64,000 bases of DNA. Origin: Mesorhizobium xinjiangense (GTDB lineage Bacteria > Pseudomonadota > Alphaproteobacteria > Rhizobiales > Rhizobiaceae). The stretch lies in NCBI RefSeq assembly GCF_009749525.1, contig NZ_WOAC01000004.1, positions 186,001 through 250,000 of the forward strand, given 5' to 3'. The position numbers and the translations under genes were made by a program. Below, piece by piece: positions 48,521 through 56,767 of the stretch. The first letter of the stretch is position 1. Each line of letters opens with the position of its first letter. A model generated the notes under the pieces. The model made no database searches, was not told the DNA's origin, and saw only the letters and a list, made by a program, of their open reading frames with translations.

Positions 48521-49279
48521 ATGCCTATCATGAAGCGTCTGGCGCTTGCCGCTTCGGCCGCCGCCATCGCCGCATCGTTTTCTGCGGCCAACGCCCAGGA
48601 AACCCTCAAGATCGGGACAGAAGGCGCTTATCCGCCCTTCAACAACCTGACCGCCGACGGCAAGCTTGTGGGTTTCGACGTCGAGATCGCCGAAGCGCTG
48701 TGCGAAGAAATGAAGGTCGAATGCGAGTTCGTCACACAGGATTGGGACGGCATCATCCCAGCTCTGCAGGCCGGCAAGTTCGACGCCATCGTCGCCTCGA
48801 TGTCGATCACGCCGGAACGTATGGAGCAGGTGAATTTCACCGACCCCTACTACGTGAACTCGCTCGTCTTCATCGCGCCGAAAGACAGCGACATGGACCC
48901 GTCGGCGGTCGGAAACATGGTCATCGGCGTGCAGGAAGGCACGATTGCGGCGATCTTCGCCGAAGAGACCTATCCCGACGCCGACTTGAAGGCCTATCCG
49001 ACACAGCTCGAGGCCTGGTCCGATCTCGATACCGGCCGCGTGGATGCCGTCCTGGCGGATTTCGGCGTCCAGTATGACTGGATCAACAGTGACGACGGGG
49101 CGTGTTGCGAGTTCAAGGGAGACCCCGTGAGCAGCGACGACCGGATCGGCATTGCTTTGCGCAAGGACGAGACCGAGCTGCGCGACCGCTTCAACACCGC
49201 GATCAAGGCCATTCGCGAAAACGGCACCTACGCCGAGATCAACAAGAAATACTTCCCCTTCGACATTTACGGGGAATAA
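48521..49279 (+). CDS. Polar amino-acid ABC transporter, substrate-binding protein
   Basis: 252 residues: signal peptide ending A-N-A-Q-E near residue 26, then a family 3 solute-binding protein with the G-T-E-G-A-Y-P-P-F-N block and G-F-D-V-E-I-A. Resembles the lysine/arginine/ornithine, histidine and octopine group; exact ligand unknown. ATG 48521 follows AGAGAGAGG. First gene of the transporter, 175 bases before the permeases with a hairpin between. Confidence 0.9.
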   Translation: MPIMKRLALAASAAAIAASFSAANAQETLKIGTEGAYPPFNNLTADGKLVGFDVEIAEALCEEMKVECEFVTQDWDGIIPALQAGKFDAIVASMSITPERMEQVNFTDPYYVNSLVFIAPKDSDMDPSAVGNMVIGVQEGTIAAIFAEETYPDADLKAYPTQLEAWSDLDTGRVDAVLADFGVQYDWINSDDGACCEFKGDPVSSDDRIGIALRKDETELRDRFNTAIKAIRENGTYAEINKKYFPFDIYGE

Positions 49280-49293
49280 GGGGGGGCGACACG

Positions 49294-49333
49294 CGATGGC
49301 CGGCGCAATGCACTGCATCACGCCGGCGCATCG
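49294..49333 (+). promoter_or_regulatory. Intercistronic hairpin between binding-protein and permease genes
   Basis: Nested inverted repeat: CGATG plus GCCGGCG (49294-49305) pairs with CGCCGGC, a one-base bulge, CATCG (49321-49333), with a further ATGC/GCAT stem in the loop. No T run, so it is more likely an mRNA-stabilising or attenuating element than a full terminator. It starts 15 bases after the binding-protein stop. Confidence 0.6.
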
Positions 49334-49454
49334 TGCGAAGACATGGTCGCACCGTTTTGTGCCGCGCCTTGGACGAACGCGGCAAGGCTGATCTCAATCT
49401 TGCTGCGATGTCCCTGCCAGAAACGACGCCGACCGCGAATGCCGGAAGGGCTGG

Positions 49455-50168
49455 ATGGAAGACTATGCCACGCTGCTCGGTTTCGGCCCGCAGGGCTGGG
49501 GCGACCAGATTGCATCGGGCGTGGCGATAACCGTATCGCTGGCGCTGGCAACGCTGCCGATCGGACTGCTGGCCGGCTTTTTGGTGGCGCTCGCCAAGCG
49601 CTCGCCCGAGCCGAGCCTCCGGCTTGCCGGCAATATCTATACGACCATCTTCCGCGGCCTGCCCGAACTGCTGACCCTGTTTCTCGTCTTCTACGGCGCC
49701 CAGATCGGGCTCCAGCAGGTCTTGCACCTGTTCGACCCGGAGGCGAGTATCGAGATCAACAGCTTCGTCGCCGGCATGGTGGCGCTTGGCGCCGTCTTCT
49801 CCTCCTATGCCAGCGAGGTCTTTCTCTCGGCCTTCCGCGCCATTCCCGCCGGCCAGTATGAAGGCGCCTACTCGATCGGCCTGACGAACGGCCAGACCAT
49901 GCGCCTCGTCATTCTGCCGCAACTCGTGCGCATTGCGCTTCCGGGCCTGTCCAATCTCTGGCTGATCCTTTTGAAGGATACGGCGCTCGTTTCCGTCATC
50001 GGTCTTGCCGACATATTGCGCCAGACCGGCATTGCCGCCCGGGTGACAAGGCAGGCCTTCCTCTTCTTCGGCACCGCCTGCCTCATCTATCTGGTCCTGG
50101 CGATCCTTTCCTCCTTTGCCTTCACCCTGATCGAAAGGCGCGTCGGCCGGGGCGGCCAACACTCATGA
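49455..50168 (+). CDS. Amino-acid ABC transporter permease (HisQ/OccQ type)
   Basis: 237 residues with about five membrane helices and the inner-membrane permease EAA-like loop (G-A-Y-S-I-G-L-T-N-G near residue 137). Works with the next permease as a heterodimer. Its stop overlaps the next ATG by four bases. No ATP-binding gene lies in this cluster. Confidence 0.9.
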   Translation: MEDYATLLGFGPQGWGDQIASGVAITVSLALATLPIGLLAGFLVALAKRSPEPSLRLAGNIYTTIFRGLPELLTLFLVFYGAQIGLQQVLHLFDPEASIEINSFVAGMVALGAVFSSYASEVFLSAFRAIPAGQYEGAYSIGLTNGQTMRLVILPQLVRIALPGLSNLWLILLKDTALVSVIGLADILRQTGIAARVTRQAFLFFGTACLIYLVLAILSSFAFTLIERRVGRGGQHS

Positions 50169-50995
50169 GTGAGATGGCGGCAGCCCCGAGCACGGTCGAA
50201 AAGCCACCCGCGCCACCGCGCGGCTGGACGCGCGAACGCATCTTCGGCACCGCGCTCGTGGCGCTTTGGGCGGTGGCCGGGCTTGGGCTCCTCGCCTTCC
50301 TGGTCAATGCCTGGAACCCGGAGCTGTTTCAAAAATACGCCCCGGCCTATCTGTCCGGCCTCGGCGTGACACTGGCGTTGGTCGGCATTTCGGTCACGGC
50401 CGGTGCGGTGCTTTCCATTCCGATCGCCTGGATGCGCATGTCGAAGAACAAGGTTCTGTCGGCGATCGGTTATGGCTACGTCTATTTCTTCAGGGGCACG
50501 CCGCTGATTGCCCAGGCCTTTCTCGTCTATTACGGCCTCGGCTCGTTCCGCGACCAGCTTGAGGCGATCGGCCTGTGGGGCTTTTTCCGCGAAGCCTGGA
50601 ACTGCGCGATCTTCGCATTCACCCTGAACACTGCCGCCTATCAGGCCGAGATACTCCGCGGCGCGATCCAGAGCATCGGGCGCGGACAGTGGGAAGGCGC
50701 GGCCGCCCTCGGTCTGTCGAAGTTCCAGACCGTCCGCAAGATCATCCTGCCGCAAGCGCTGATCGTAGCGCTCAGGCCTTATGGCAACGAGATCATCCTG
50801 ATGATCAAGGGTTCGGCGATCGTCGCAATCATCACCGTCTACGACCTGATGGGCGAGACGCGCCGCGCCTATTCACGCACTTTCGATTTCCAGACCTATT
50901 TGTGGGCGGCGTTGATCTATCTCGCCATCGTGGAAACATTGCGCCATACGATCGAGTGGATCGAGCGGCGGTTGACCAAACATCTCAAGCGCTGA
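50165..50995 (+). CDS. Amino-acid ABC transporter permease (HisM/OccM type)
   Basis: 276 residues, about five membrane helices after a polar Pro-rich N-terminus of about 30 residues, with the EAA-like loop E-G-A-A-A-L-G-L-S near residue 178. Partner of the preceding permease (ATGA overlap). The usual hisP/occP-type ATPase does not follow; the next gene, 32 bases on, encodes a dehydrogenase. Confidence 0.9.
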   Translation: MSEMAAAPSTVEKPPAPPRGWTRERIFGTALVALWAVAGLGLLAFLVNAWNPELFQKYAPAYLSGLGVTLALVGISVTAGAVLSIPIAWMRMSKNKVLSAIGYGYVYFFRGTPLIAQAFLVYYGLGSFRDQLEAIGLWGFFREAWNCAIFAFTLNTAAYQAEILRGAIQSIGRGQWEGAAALGLSKFQTVRKIILPQALIVALRPYGNEIILMIKGSAIVAIITVYDLMGETRRAYSRTFDFQTYLWAALIYLAIVETLRHTIEWIERRLTKHLKR

Positions 50996-51027
50996 TCATC
51001 CCGTCCAGGGAATCAAGGAGTATAGAT

Positions 51028-51897
51028 ATGGCTAAAGTCGCTTTTCTCGGTCTCGGCGTGATGGGCTATCCCATGGCGGGACATCTGAAGAACAAGGGCG
51101 GGCACGACGTCACAGTCTACAACCGCACCGCTGCAAAGGCCGAGAAATGGGTCGGCGAACATGGCGGAAAATCAGCCGCCACGCCGGCCGAGGCGGCCCG
51201 CGACCAGGATTTCGTCTTTGCCTGCGTGGGCAATGACGACGATGTCCGCGCCGTCACGACAGGAGCCGACGGGGCATTTTCGACCATGAATAAAGGCGCC
51301 GTCTTCATCGACAACACGACTGCCTCGGCGGACCTGGCGCGCGAACTTGCAGCAGCGGCCGAAGGCCGCGGCATCGGCTTTGTCGACGCGCCCGTCTCGG
51401 GCGGTCAGGCCGGCGCGGAAAACGGCGTGCTCACTGTCATGTGCGGCGGCGAACAGGCGACGTTCGACAAGGCCAGGCCGGTGATCGATTCCTATGCCCG
51501 CATGGTTGGGCTGATGGGGCCGGCCGGCAGCGGCCAATTGACCAAGATGGTCAACCAGATCTGCATTGCAGGCCTCGTCCAGGGGCTTTCCGAAGGCATT
51601 CACTTCGCCAAGCGTTCGTGCCTCGACGTGGAAGCCGTCATCGACGTCATCTCCAAGGGCGCGGCCGGCTCCTGGCAAATGGAAAACCGCTACAAGACGA
51701 TGAATGCCGGGACCTACGATTTCGGCTTCGCCGTCGACTGGATGCGCAAGGACCTCGGCATCTGCCTGTCGGAGGCCAACAACACCGGCGCCAAATTGCC
51801 GGTGACGGCACTGGTCGACCAATTCTACAAGGAGGTCCAGGAGATGGGCGGCAAGCGCTGGGACACCTCCTCCCTGCTCGCCCGGCTGGAAAAATAG
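51028..51897 (+). CDS. NAD(P)-dependent beta-hydroxyacid dehydrogenase (3-hydroxyisobutyrate / 2-hydroxy-3-oxopropionate type)
   Basis: 289 residues: Rossmann G-L-G-V-M-G near residue 8, substrate-binding D-A-P-V-S-G-G near 118 and catalytic Lys in G-Q-L-T-K-M-V-N-Q near 170. Fits tartronate-semialdehyde reductase or 3-hydroxyisobutyrate dehydrogenase. ATG 51028 behind AAGGAG; the frame is open upstream inside the permease gene. Possibly in operon with the transporter. Confidence 0.9.
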   Translation: MAKVAFLGLGVMGYPMAGHLKNKGGHDVTVYNRTAAKAEKWVGEHGGKSAATPAEAARDQDFVFACVGNDDDVRAVTTGADGAFSTMNKGAVFIDNTTASADLARELAAAAEGRGIGFVDAPVSGGQAGAENGVLTVMCGGEQATFDKARPVIDSYARMVGLMGPAGSGQLTKMVNQICIAGLVQGLSEGIHFAKRSCLDVEAVIDVISKGAAGSWQMENRYKTMNAGTYDFGFAVDWMRKDLGICLSEANNTGAKLPVTALVDQFYKEVQEMGGKRWDTSSLLARLEK

Positions 51898-51911
51898 CCC
51901 GAACGGACGAT

Positions 51912-52613
51912 ATGGCCGGGCTGCCCCGAGACGCCGGCGCCGAGGCGATCCTCGCCCATCTGCGCGCCAATGCCTCGCCGGAAAACTGCGCGGGCATGGC
52001 GCGCTACGGCATCGATACGCGCGGTGCGCTCGGCATTCCAAATTCCGTGCTCAGGCCGCTGGCGCGGCGTCTGGGTCGCGATCACGACCGGGCGGACTTG
52101 TTGTGGCAAAGCGGGATCCGCGAGGCGCGGCTTCTTGCCTGTTTCACCGACGAGCCGGGCAGGATCACCACCACGCAGGCCCGCCGCTGGGCCGAGGATT
52201 TCAACTCATGGGAGATTGTCGACCACGCAGCCGATCTCTTCGTCCGGGCCGGACTTCATACGACCCTTATCGCCGCCTTCGCACAGGACGAGCGCGAATA
52301 TGTCCGCCGCGCGGCCTTCGCCATGATCGCCGCATGCGCGGTTCACCTGAAAGCGGCGCCGGACACGACCTTTCTGCAATGGCTCGATCTGATCGAAACG
52401 CATGCCGGAGACGGGCGCAATTTCGTGAAAAAGGCCGTCAACTGGGCGCTGCGGCAGATCGGCAAACGCTCGGCAAGCCTCCATGCCCCTGCGCTCGCCC
52501 TGGCCGAAAGGCTGGCGGCCAGCGACGAGGGGACCCGCCGCTGGATTGGGCGCGATGCCGTCAGGGAACTCACCGCCGAAAAGACGCTGGCCCGCCTTGC
52601 CAGAAAGGCATGA
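51912..52613 (+). CDS. AlkD-like DNA alkylation repair protein
   Basis: 233 residues of helical HEAT-like repeats, with W-x-I-V-D near residue 97 and the conserved N-F-V-K-K-A-V-N-W-A-L-R-Q-I-G block near 175. AlkD proteins remove bulky cationic base adducts without base flipping. Starts 14 bases after the dehydrogenase stop. Confidence 0.87.
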   Translation: MAGLPRDAGAEAILAHLRANASPENCAGMARYGIDTRGALGIPNSVLRPLARRLGRDHDRADLLWQSGIREARLLACFTDEPGRITTTQARRWAEDFNSWEIVDHAADLFVRAGLHTTLIAAFAQDEREYVRRAAFAMIAACAVHLKAAPDTTFLQWLDLIETHAGDGRNFVKKAVNWALRQIGKRSASLHAPALALAERLAASDEGTRRWIGRDAVRELTAEKTLARLARKA

Positions 52614-52651
52614 GGCAACCCACCTGCCGGTGACGGTGCTGACGTACGCCG

Positions 52652-53143
52652 TCACGCCGCCGACGTGGCGGCCTCCTTGTCGAGGACCAGATAGTCGAGC
52701 GGCAGCTCGGTCGTATACTTGATCTGCTCCATGGCGAAGGAAGACGAGACGTCGCGAATCTCGATCTTCGAGATCAGCCGCTTGTAGAAGGCGTCATAGG
52801 CGGCGATGTCCGGCACAACCACGCGCAACAGGTAATCGACGTCTCCGCTCATGCGATAGAACTCGATCACCTCCGGAAATTCCTGGATGACCTCGGAAAA
52901 GCGCCGCAGCCATTCATGGCTGTGCGAATTGGTGCGGATGGCGACGAAGACCGTCACCCGAACATTGATTTTCACCGGGTCGAGGATCGCGACCCGGCGG
53001 CGGATAATGCCCTCTTCCTCCAGCTTCTGGATCCGGCGCCAGCACGGCGTCGTCGATAGTCCGACCTTCTTGGCGACGTCGGCAACGGCAAGCGTGGAAT
53101 CTTCCTGAAGCAATCGAAGAATTTTCCGGTCGAGGCGGTCCAT
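52652..53143 (-). CDS. Lrp/AsnC-family transcriptional regulator
   Basis: 163 residues: N-terminal HTH (V-G-L-S-T-T-P-C-W-R-R-I near residue 28) and a C-terminal RAM ligand domain (G-D-V-D-Y-L-L-R near 100). The frame runs up to 53215 but ATG 53143 gives the canonical M-D-R-L-D-R-K-I-L start. Probably senses an amino acid; the amino-acid transporter is on the other side of the AlkD gene. Target not visible. Confidence 0.9.
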   Translation of the reverse strand: MDRLDRKILRLLQEDSTLAVADVAKKVGLSTTPCWRRIQKLEEEGIIRRRVAILDPVKINVRVTVFVAIRTNSHSHEWLRRFSEVIQEFPEVIEFYRMSGDVDYLLRVVVPDIAAYDAFYKRLISKIEIRDVSSSFAMEQIKYTTELPLDYLVLDKEAATSAA

Positions 53144-53247
53144 GTCAGGCTCCAAATGAGAACAGAATACCATCTTGCGCCGGAATAACGGCATTCTCAA
53201 GAAAATTTTTCTCACAAACTGGCATTACGTCGGCACCGTCTGTTGTT

Positions 53248-53877
53248 TCACGCGCTGATCCGTGCCGCAACTTCGCGTCTCAACACCGGCAGCAGATCGC
53301 GCTCGAACCAGGGATTCCGCTTCAGCCAGCCCGTATTGCGCCAGGAAGGGTGCGGCAGAGGCAGGATTCTTGCCGGGCGGGGCGCCTCGAATATCTCTCG
53401 CCACGCCGCCACCGTCTGCGTCAGCGTTGCGCGGCAATCCCTGCCGAGATGCCATTTCTGGGCATGCTGCCCGACTGCCAGGACGAGTTCGATCTGCGGC
53501 ATCAGGTTCATCAATGGCTGGCGCCAGTGCGGTGCGCATTCGCGGCGCGGCGGCAGATCGCCACCCTTGGCGTCATAGCCGGGAAAGCAAAATCCCATCG
53601 GCACGATGGCGAACAGCGCCGGATCGTAAAACGCCTCGCGTGAAACGCCCATCCAGTCGCGCAGCCTGTCGCCCGAGCGATCGTTGAACGGCAGGCCCGT
53701 CTCATGCACCCTGAGACCCGGCGCCTGGCCGGCCACGAGGATCCTGGCATTCGCCGAGGCAACGACGACCGGGCGCGGTTCATGCGGCAAGGGCCGTCCA
53801 ATCGGCTCGTCGCGGCAGATGGTGCATCGACGGATTTGTGCGGCCAGGCACTCCAGCGGCGATGCATCGTCACCCAT
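53248..53877 (-). CDS. Uracil-DNA glycosylase-family protein
   Basis: 209 residues with UDG motif-like segments: G-Q-A-P-G near residue 53, L-P-F-N-D-R-S-G-D-R-L near 65 and L-P-H-P-S near 178. Several Cys near the N-terminus (C-L-A-A, C-T-I-C) recall Fe-S UDGs, but a complete four-Cys set is not obvious. ATG 53877 is one base after the GST stop, so they form an operon. Confidence 0.8.
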   Translation of the reverse strand: MGDDASPLECLAAQIRRCTICRDEPIGRPLPHEPRPVVVASANARILVAGQAPGLRVHETGLPFNDRSGDRLRDWMGVSREAFYDPALFAIVPMGFCFPGYDAKGGDLPPRRECAPHWRQPLMNLMPQIELVLAVGQHAQKWHLGRDCRATLTQTVAAWREIFEAPRPARILPLPHPSWRNTGWLKRNPWFERDLLPVLRREVAARISA

Positions 53878-53878
53878 G

Positions 53879-54490
53879 TCAGGCGCGCGCGCTCGGGCGG
53901 GCCGAAACGGTCTCGTGCCAGCGCCGCACATTGGCGAAGGCGTCCGGCAAGGCGATGCGCGCCGGCTTCATGAAGTCAATGCCGATCAGGCCCGTGATAT
54001 CGGCGACCGAATAGCTGTCTCCGGCTACGAATTCGCGCTCCGCCAATTCGCGATCGAGAAATGCCAGGAAGTCGACGACCTTGGGCTTGTTGGCCTCGCC
54101 CCATTCGGGAACCTGCGGAATTTCCCATTCCTTCATCGCCGGATGGATGTGACGAAAGGCATGGGCGACCTGCATGAGCAGGTTGAGCTCCATGCGCCGC
54201 TGCCACATCTCCACGCGTGCCTTTTCCAGCGCGCCGGTGCCGAAGAGCGGCGGGGCGGGATGAAGCTCCTCGAAATAGCGGCAGATTGCGATCGATTCGG
54301 TGAGAACCGTTCCGTCGTCCAGTTCCAGCACCGGCAGGCGCTGCAATGGATTGCGTTCGGTGACCTCCTGCGACCGGTGGCCGAGCGCGCCCATGTCGAC
54401 CGGCGTCATGGGAACCTCGATGCCCTTTTCTGCAAGAAATACGCGTACGCGCCGCGGATTGGGCGCCCTTCCGCCGTCGAACAGTCGCAT
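53879..54490 (-). CDS. Glutathione S-transferase
   Basis: 203 residues: thioredoxin-like N-domain (1-80) with D-D-G-T-V-L-T-E-S near residue 60 that binds the gamma-Glu part of glutathione, then a helical C-domain. Upstream of the UDG-family gene in the same operon. Substrate unknown. Confidence 0.87.
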   Translation of the reverse strand: MRLFDGGRAPNPRRVRVFLAEKGIEVPMTPVDMGALGHRSQEVTERNPLQRLPVLELDDGTVLTESIAICRYFEELHPAPPLFGTGALEKARVEMWQRRMELNLLMQVAHAFRHIHPAMKEWEIPQVPEWGEANKPKVVDFLAFLDRELAEREFVAGDSYSVADITGLIGIDFMKPARIALPDAFANVRRWHETVSARPSARA

Positions 54491-54530
54491 AGCCGGCCTC
54501 CCGTGATGCTGTGATTGCCTGATCGAAGTG

Positions 54531-55142
54531 TTATTGCGTCCCTATCATGGCGCGCAGCCAGTTGACGAGCCGCGCCAGCAGATGGTGTTCGGGCTCGACC
54601 ATGGCGCCCTTCATTCTGCGCCAGTCGCCGGGCCGGTCAAATGTGCCCGCCCAAAGACCCTTGCCCCCGGCCCGTGCCATGGATTCGGCCATCCTGTAGC
54701 CGCCATATGCGACGGCCCAACCGGCGGCCACCATGGCCCCGTTCAAGTCTACGCCGCCCGCTGAACAGGTAGCCAGCAGTCGATCATAGCGGTCCCGTTC
54801 CCATCCATCGCATGTCACCGGACCGGCCGTGGCGAGGCGTTGCAGTTCCTGCTTCGCCCGGCGGCCGCAGCGGTAACGTCCCTGCGGTCCGGCGCAATCC
54901 TGATCGAGTTCCGGTGCATCGATGCCGCGCAGCCGGATACGCTGCCCGTCAAGGCTCAGCGTATCTCCGTCGTGGATAACGGCATCGCCCGTCCACGAGC
55001 GCGTCGCAACCCTGTCGAGCCTGGTGGCGATCAAAGCGAGCAATCCGACCAGCACAGCGGCTGCGGCAAGATCGACAACCCGCCGGAAGCCGCCCGAACG
55101 GCGGGCCGGGCGGCCTCTGCGTCGTTCCATCCAGAGCCTCAT
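54531..55142 (-). CDS. Membrane-anchored thermonuclease (SNase)-family protein
   Basis: 203 residues: basic N-terminus, one membrane helix (about 24-45), then a staphylococcal nuclease-like domain with D-G-D-T-L, R-L-R-G-I-D-A-P-E and the later R-D-R-Y-D-R-L segment, matching the Asp, Arg and Glu active-site positions. Cys pairs suggest disulfides outside the cytoplasm. Divergent from the histidine kinase; only 39 bases separate the two starts. Confidence 0.87.
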   Translation of the reverse strand: MRLWMERRRGRPARRSGGFRRVVDLAAAAVLVGLLALIATRLDRVATRSWTGDAVIHDGDTLSLDGQRIRLRGIDAPELDQDCAGPQGRYRCGRRAKQELQRLATAGPVTCDGWERDRYDRLLATCSAGGVDLNGAMVAAGWAVAYGGYRMAESMARAGGKGLWAGTFDRPGDWRRMKGAMVEPEHHLLARLVNWLRAMIGTQ

Positions 55143-55181
55143 TGGCTGAAGGGAGTCTTAACCATCGGCTTGTACGCTCGA

Positions 55182-56732
55182 ATGCTGAGGATCATTCACC
55201 CAATCCCGGACTCCATGGCGCCGCAACGCTCGACAACGGCAGACAAGAACATTGTGGACCGCACCCGTTCGAGCCGCAATGGCGAACTGGCGCGTGCGTT
55301 GCGCGAGACTCGCAACCGATTGGCCAACTCGCCCGGAAGCCCCGGTTTCGACCGTGAGATGCTGACACTGCATGGCCGCGCCACCATCGGCAGTGCAACG
55401 ACGATCCCGCTCCTGGCCTTTGCGGCTGCAGCGTCCGGGATGATCGCCGGGATGGGCATACCGCAAATCGTCACCTGGGCCGCCGCAACATCGATCGTCT
55501 ATGCGGTGATCGCGCTGTTTGCGCGGCGGACCGGACGACTGGCTGTGCGGGAGGGCGCGTTGGCCGGCATACGGTATCGCTTTCTGCTCGGGCATTGCCT
55601 TGCCGGGTTGTGCTGGTCCTGGTTCGTCTGGGCCGATTGCCAGATCTGCCAGATCGACCAGTTCCCCGTCGTCAAGGCCGTCGTGCTGCTTCTGGCGATG
55701 GCCGTTTCTGCGATCTTCAGCTTTGCGCTCAGCGGCGCGCTGTTGTGCACGTTCGCGCTGCCCGCAGTCCTGTTTGCCGCAATGAGCGTGCGCACGGGAA
55801 CGCCGGTCGACCTCGTCATGGCCGGCCTGCTGCTGGTCGCCCTGCCCTTCTTCGCCTATGTGGCGGGCCATCTTCGCCGCTCGGCCATCATGCTGCTCTC
55901 GTTCCGCACCGAGAAGGACGGGCTCATTGCCGAACTGGAAACGGCCAACGCGATCTCCGACGAAGCGCGCCGGCGGGCCGAGGAAGCCAACCTGGCCAAG
56001 TCGCGTTTCCTGGCCTCCATGAGCCACGAATTGCGCACGCCTCTCAATGCGATCCTGGGCTTTTCTGAAGTGATGTCGCAAGAGGTTCTGGGCCCTTTGG
56101 AGAACGAGACCTATCGCGACTATGCCCGCGACATTCACACCTCCGGCAAGCACCTGCTCGAGCTCATCAACGAGATCCTCGACATCTCGCGCATCGAGGC
56201 CGGACGCTACCAGCTGCAGGCCGAGCCGATGCAGCTTGCCGAGGTGGTCGAGGAATGCTGCCATCTCTTCGAGCTCAAGGCGCGGACAAAAAGCATCAGA
56301 CTTGTCCAGGACTATGAGAGCAGCTTGCCGCAACTCAATGCCGATGAGCGCGCGGTACGCCAGATCACGCTCAACCTGCTGTCCAATGCCGTCAAGTTCG
56401 CCCCTTCGGGCGGTGAAGTGCGGGTCCAGGTCGGCTGGACGGCCGGCGGCGGACAGTACATTTCGGTTCGCGACAACGGGCCGGGCATACCGGCCGACGA
56501 AATCCCCATCGTGCTGTCGGCCTTTGGTCAGGGCTCGATCGCCATCAAGAATGCCGAACAGGGCACCGGGCTCGGCCTGCCCATCGTGCAGGGCCTGCTG
56601 CGCGTCCACGAAGGCAAGTTCGATATCCGATCCAAGCTCAGGGGCGGCACGGAAGCGATCGCGATTTTCCCGGCCACACGTGTCCTGAAGGCGCATCCGA
56701 CTTCACCCGAGCCGCAGCGCGCAACGGCGTAG
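55182..56732 (+). CDS. Membrane sensor histidine kinase (PdhS/CbrA/DivJ-like kinase core)
   Basis: 516 residues. After about 65 polar residues come about six membrane helices (to about 235), a short coiled coil, then HisKA with phospho-His in M-S-H-E-L-R-T-P-L-N near residue 285 and a HATPase domain (N-box N-L-L-S-N-A, G1 D-N-G-P-G-I-P, G2 G-T-G-L-G-L-P). The G-F-S-E-V-M and Y-A-R-D-I-H-T-S-G segments resemble kinases of the DivK/CtrA network in Hyphomicrobiales. ATG 55215 and TTG 55170 are alternative starts. The TAG stop lies in a repeat remnant. Confidence 0.88.
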   Translation: MLRIIHPIPDSMAPQRSTTADKNIVDRTRSSRNGELARALRETRNRLANSPGSPGFDREMLTLHGRATIGSATTIPLLAFAAAASGMIAGMGIPQIVTWAAATSIVYAVIALFARRTGRLAVREGALAGIRYRFLLGHCLAGLCWSWFVWADCQICQIDQFPVVKAVVLLLAMAVSAIFSFALSGALLCTFALPAVLFAAMSVRTGTPVDLVMAGLLLVALPFFAYVAGHLRRSAIMLLSFRTEKDGLIAELETANAISDEARRRAEEANLAKSRFLASMSHELRTPLNAILGFSEVMSQEVLGPLENETYRDYARDIHTSGKHLLELINEILDISRIEAGRYQLQAEPMQLAEVVEECCHLFELKARTKSIRLVQDYESSLPQLNADERAVRQITLNLLSNAVKFAPSGGEVRVQVGWTAGGGQYISVRDNGPGIPADEIPIVLSAFGQGSIAIKNAEQGTGLGLPIVQGLLRVHEGKFDIRSKLRGGTEAIAIFPATRVLKAHPTSPEPQRATA

Positions 56733-56767
56733 AACATGTCCCGCTCTTTGAAGCGAACGCGCGCTAG
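56730..56767. repeat. 38-bp deletion remnant (D) of the 117-bp repeat, supplying both flanking stop codons
   Basis: Joins the 17-base left end of the repeat (TAGAACATGTCCCGCTC) directly to its 21-base right end (TTTGAAGCGAAC then GCGCGCTAG). It lies between convergent genes: the left TAG (56730-56732) is the kinase stop and the CTA at 56764-56766 is the cobT stop on the other strand. Confidence 0.85.
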
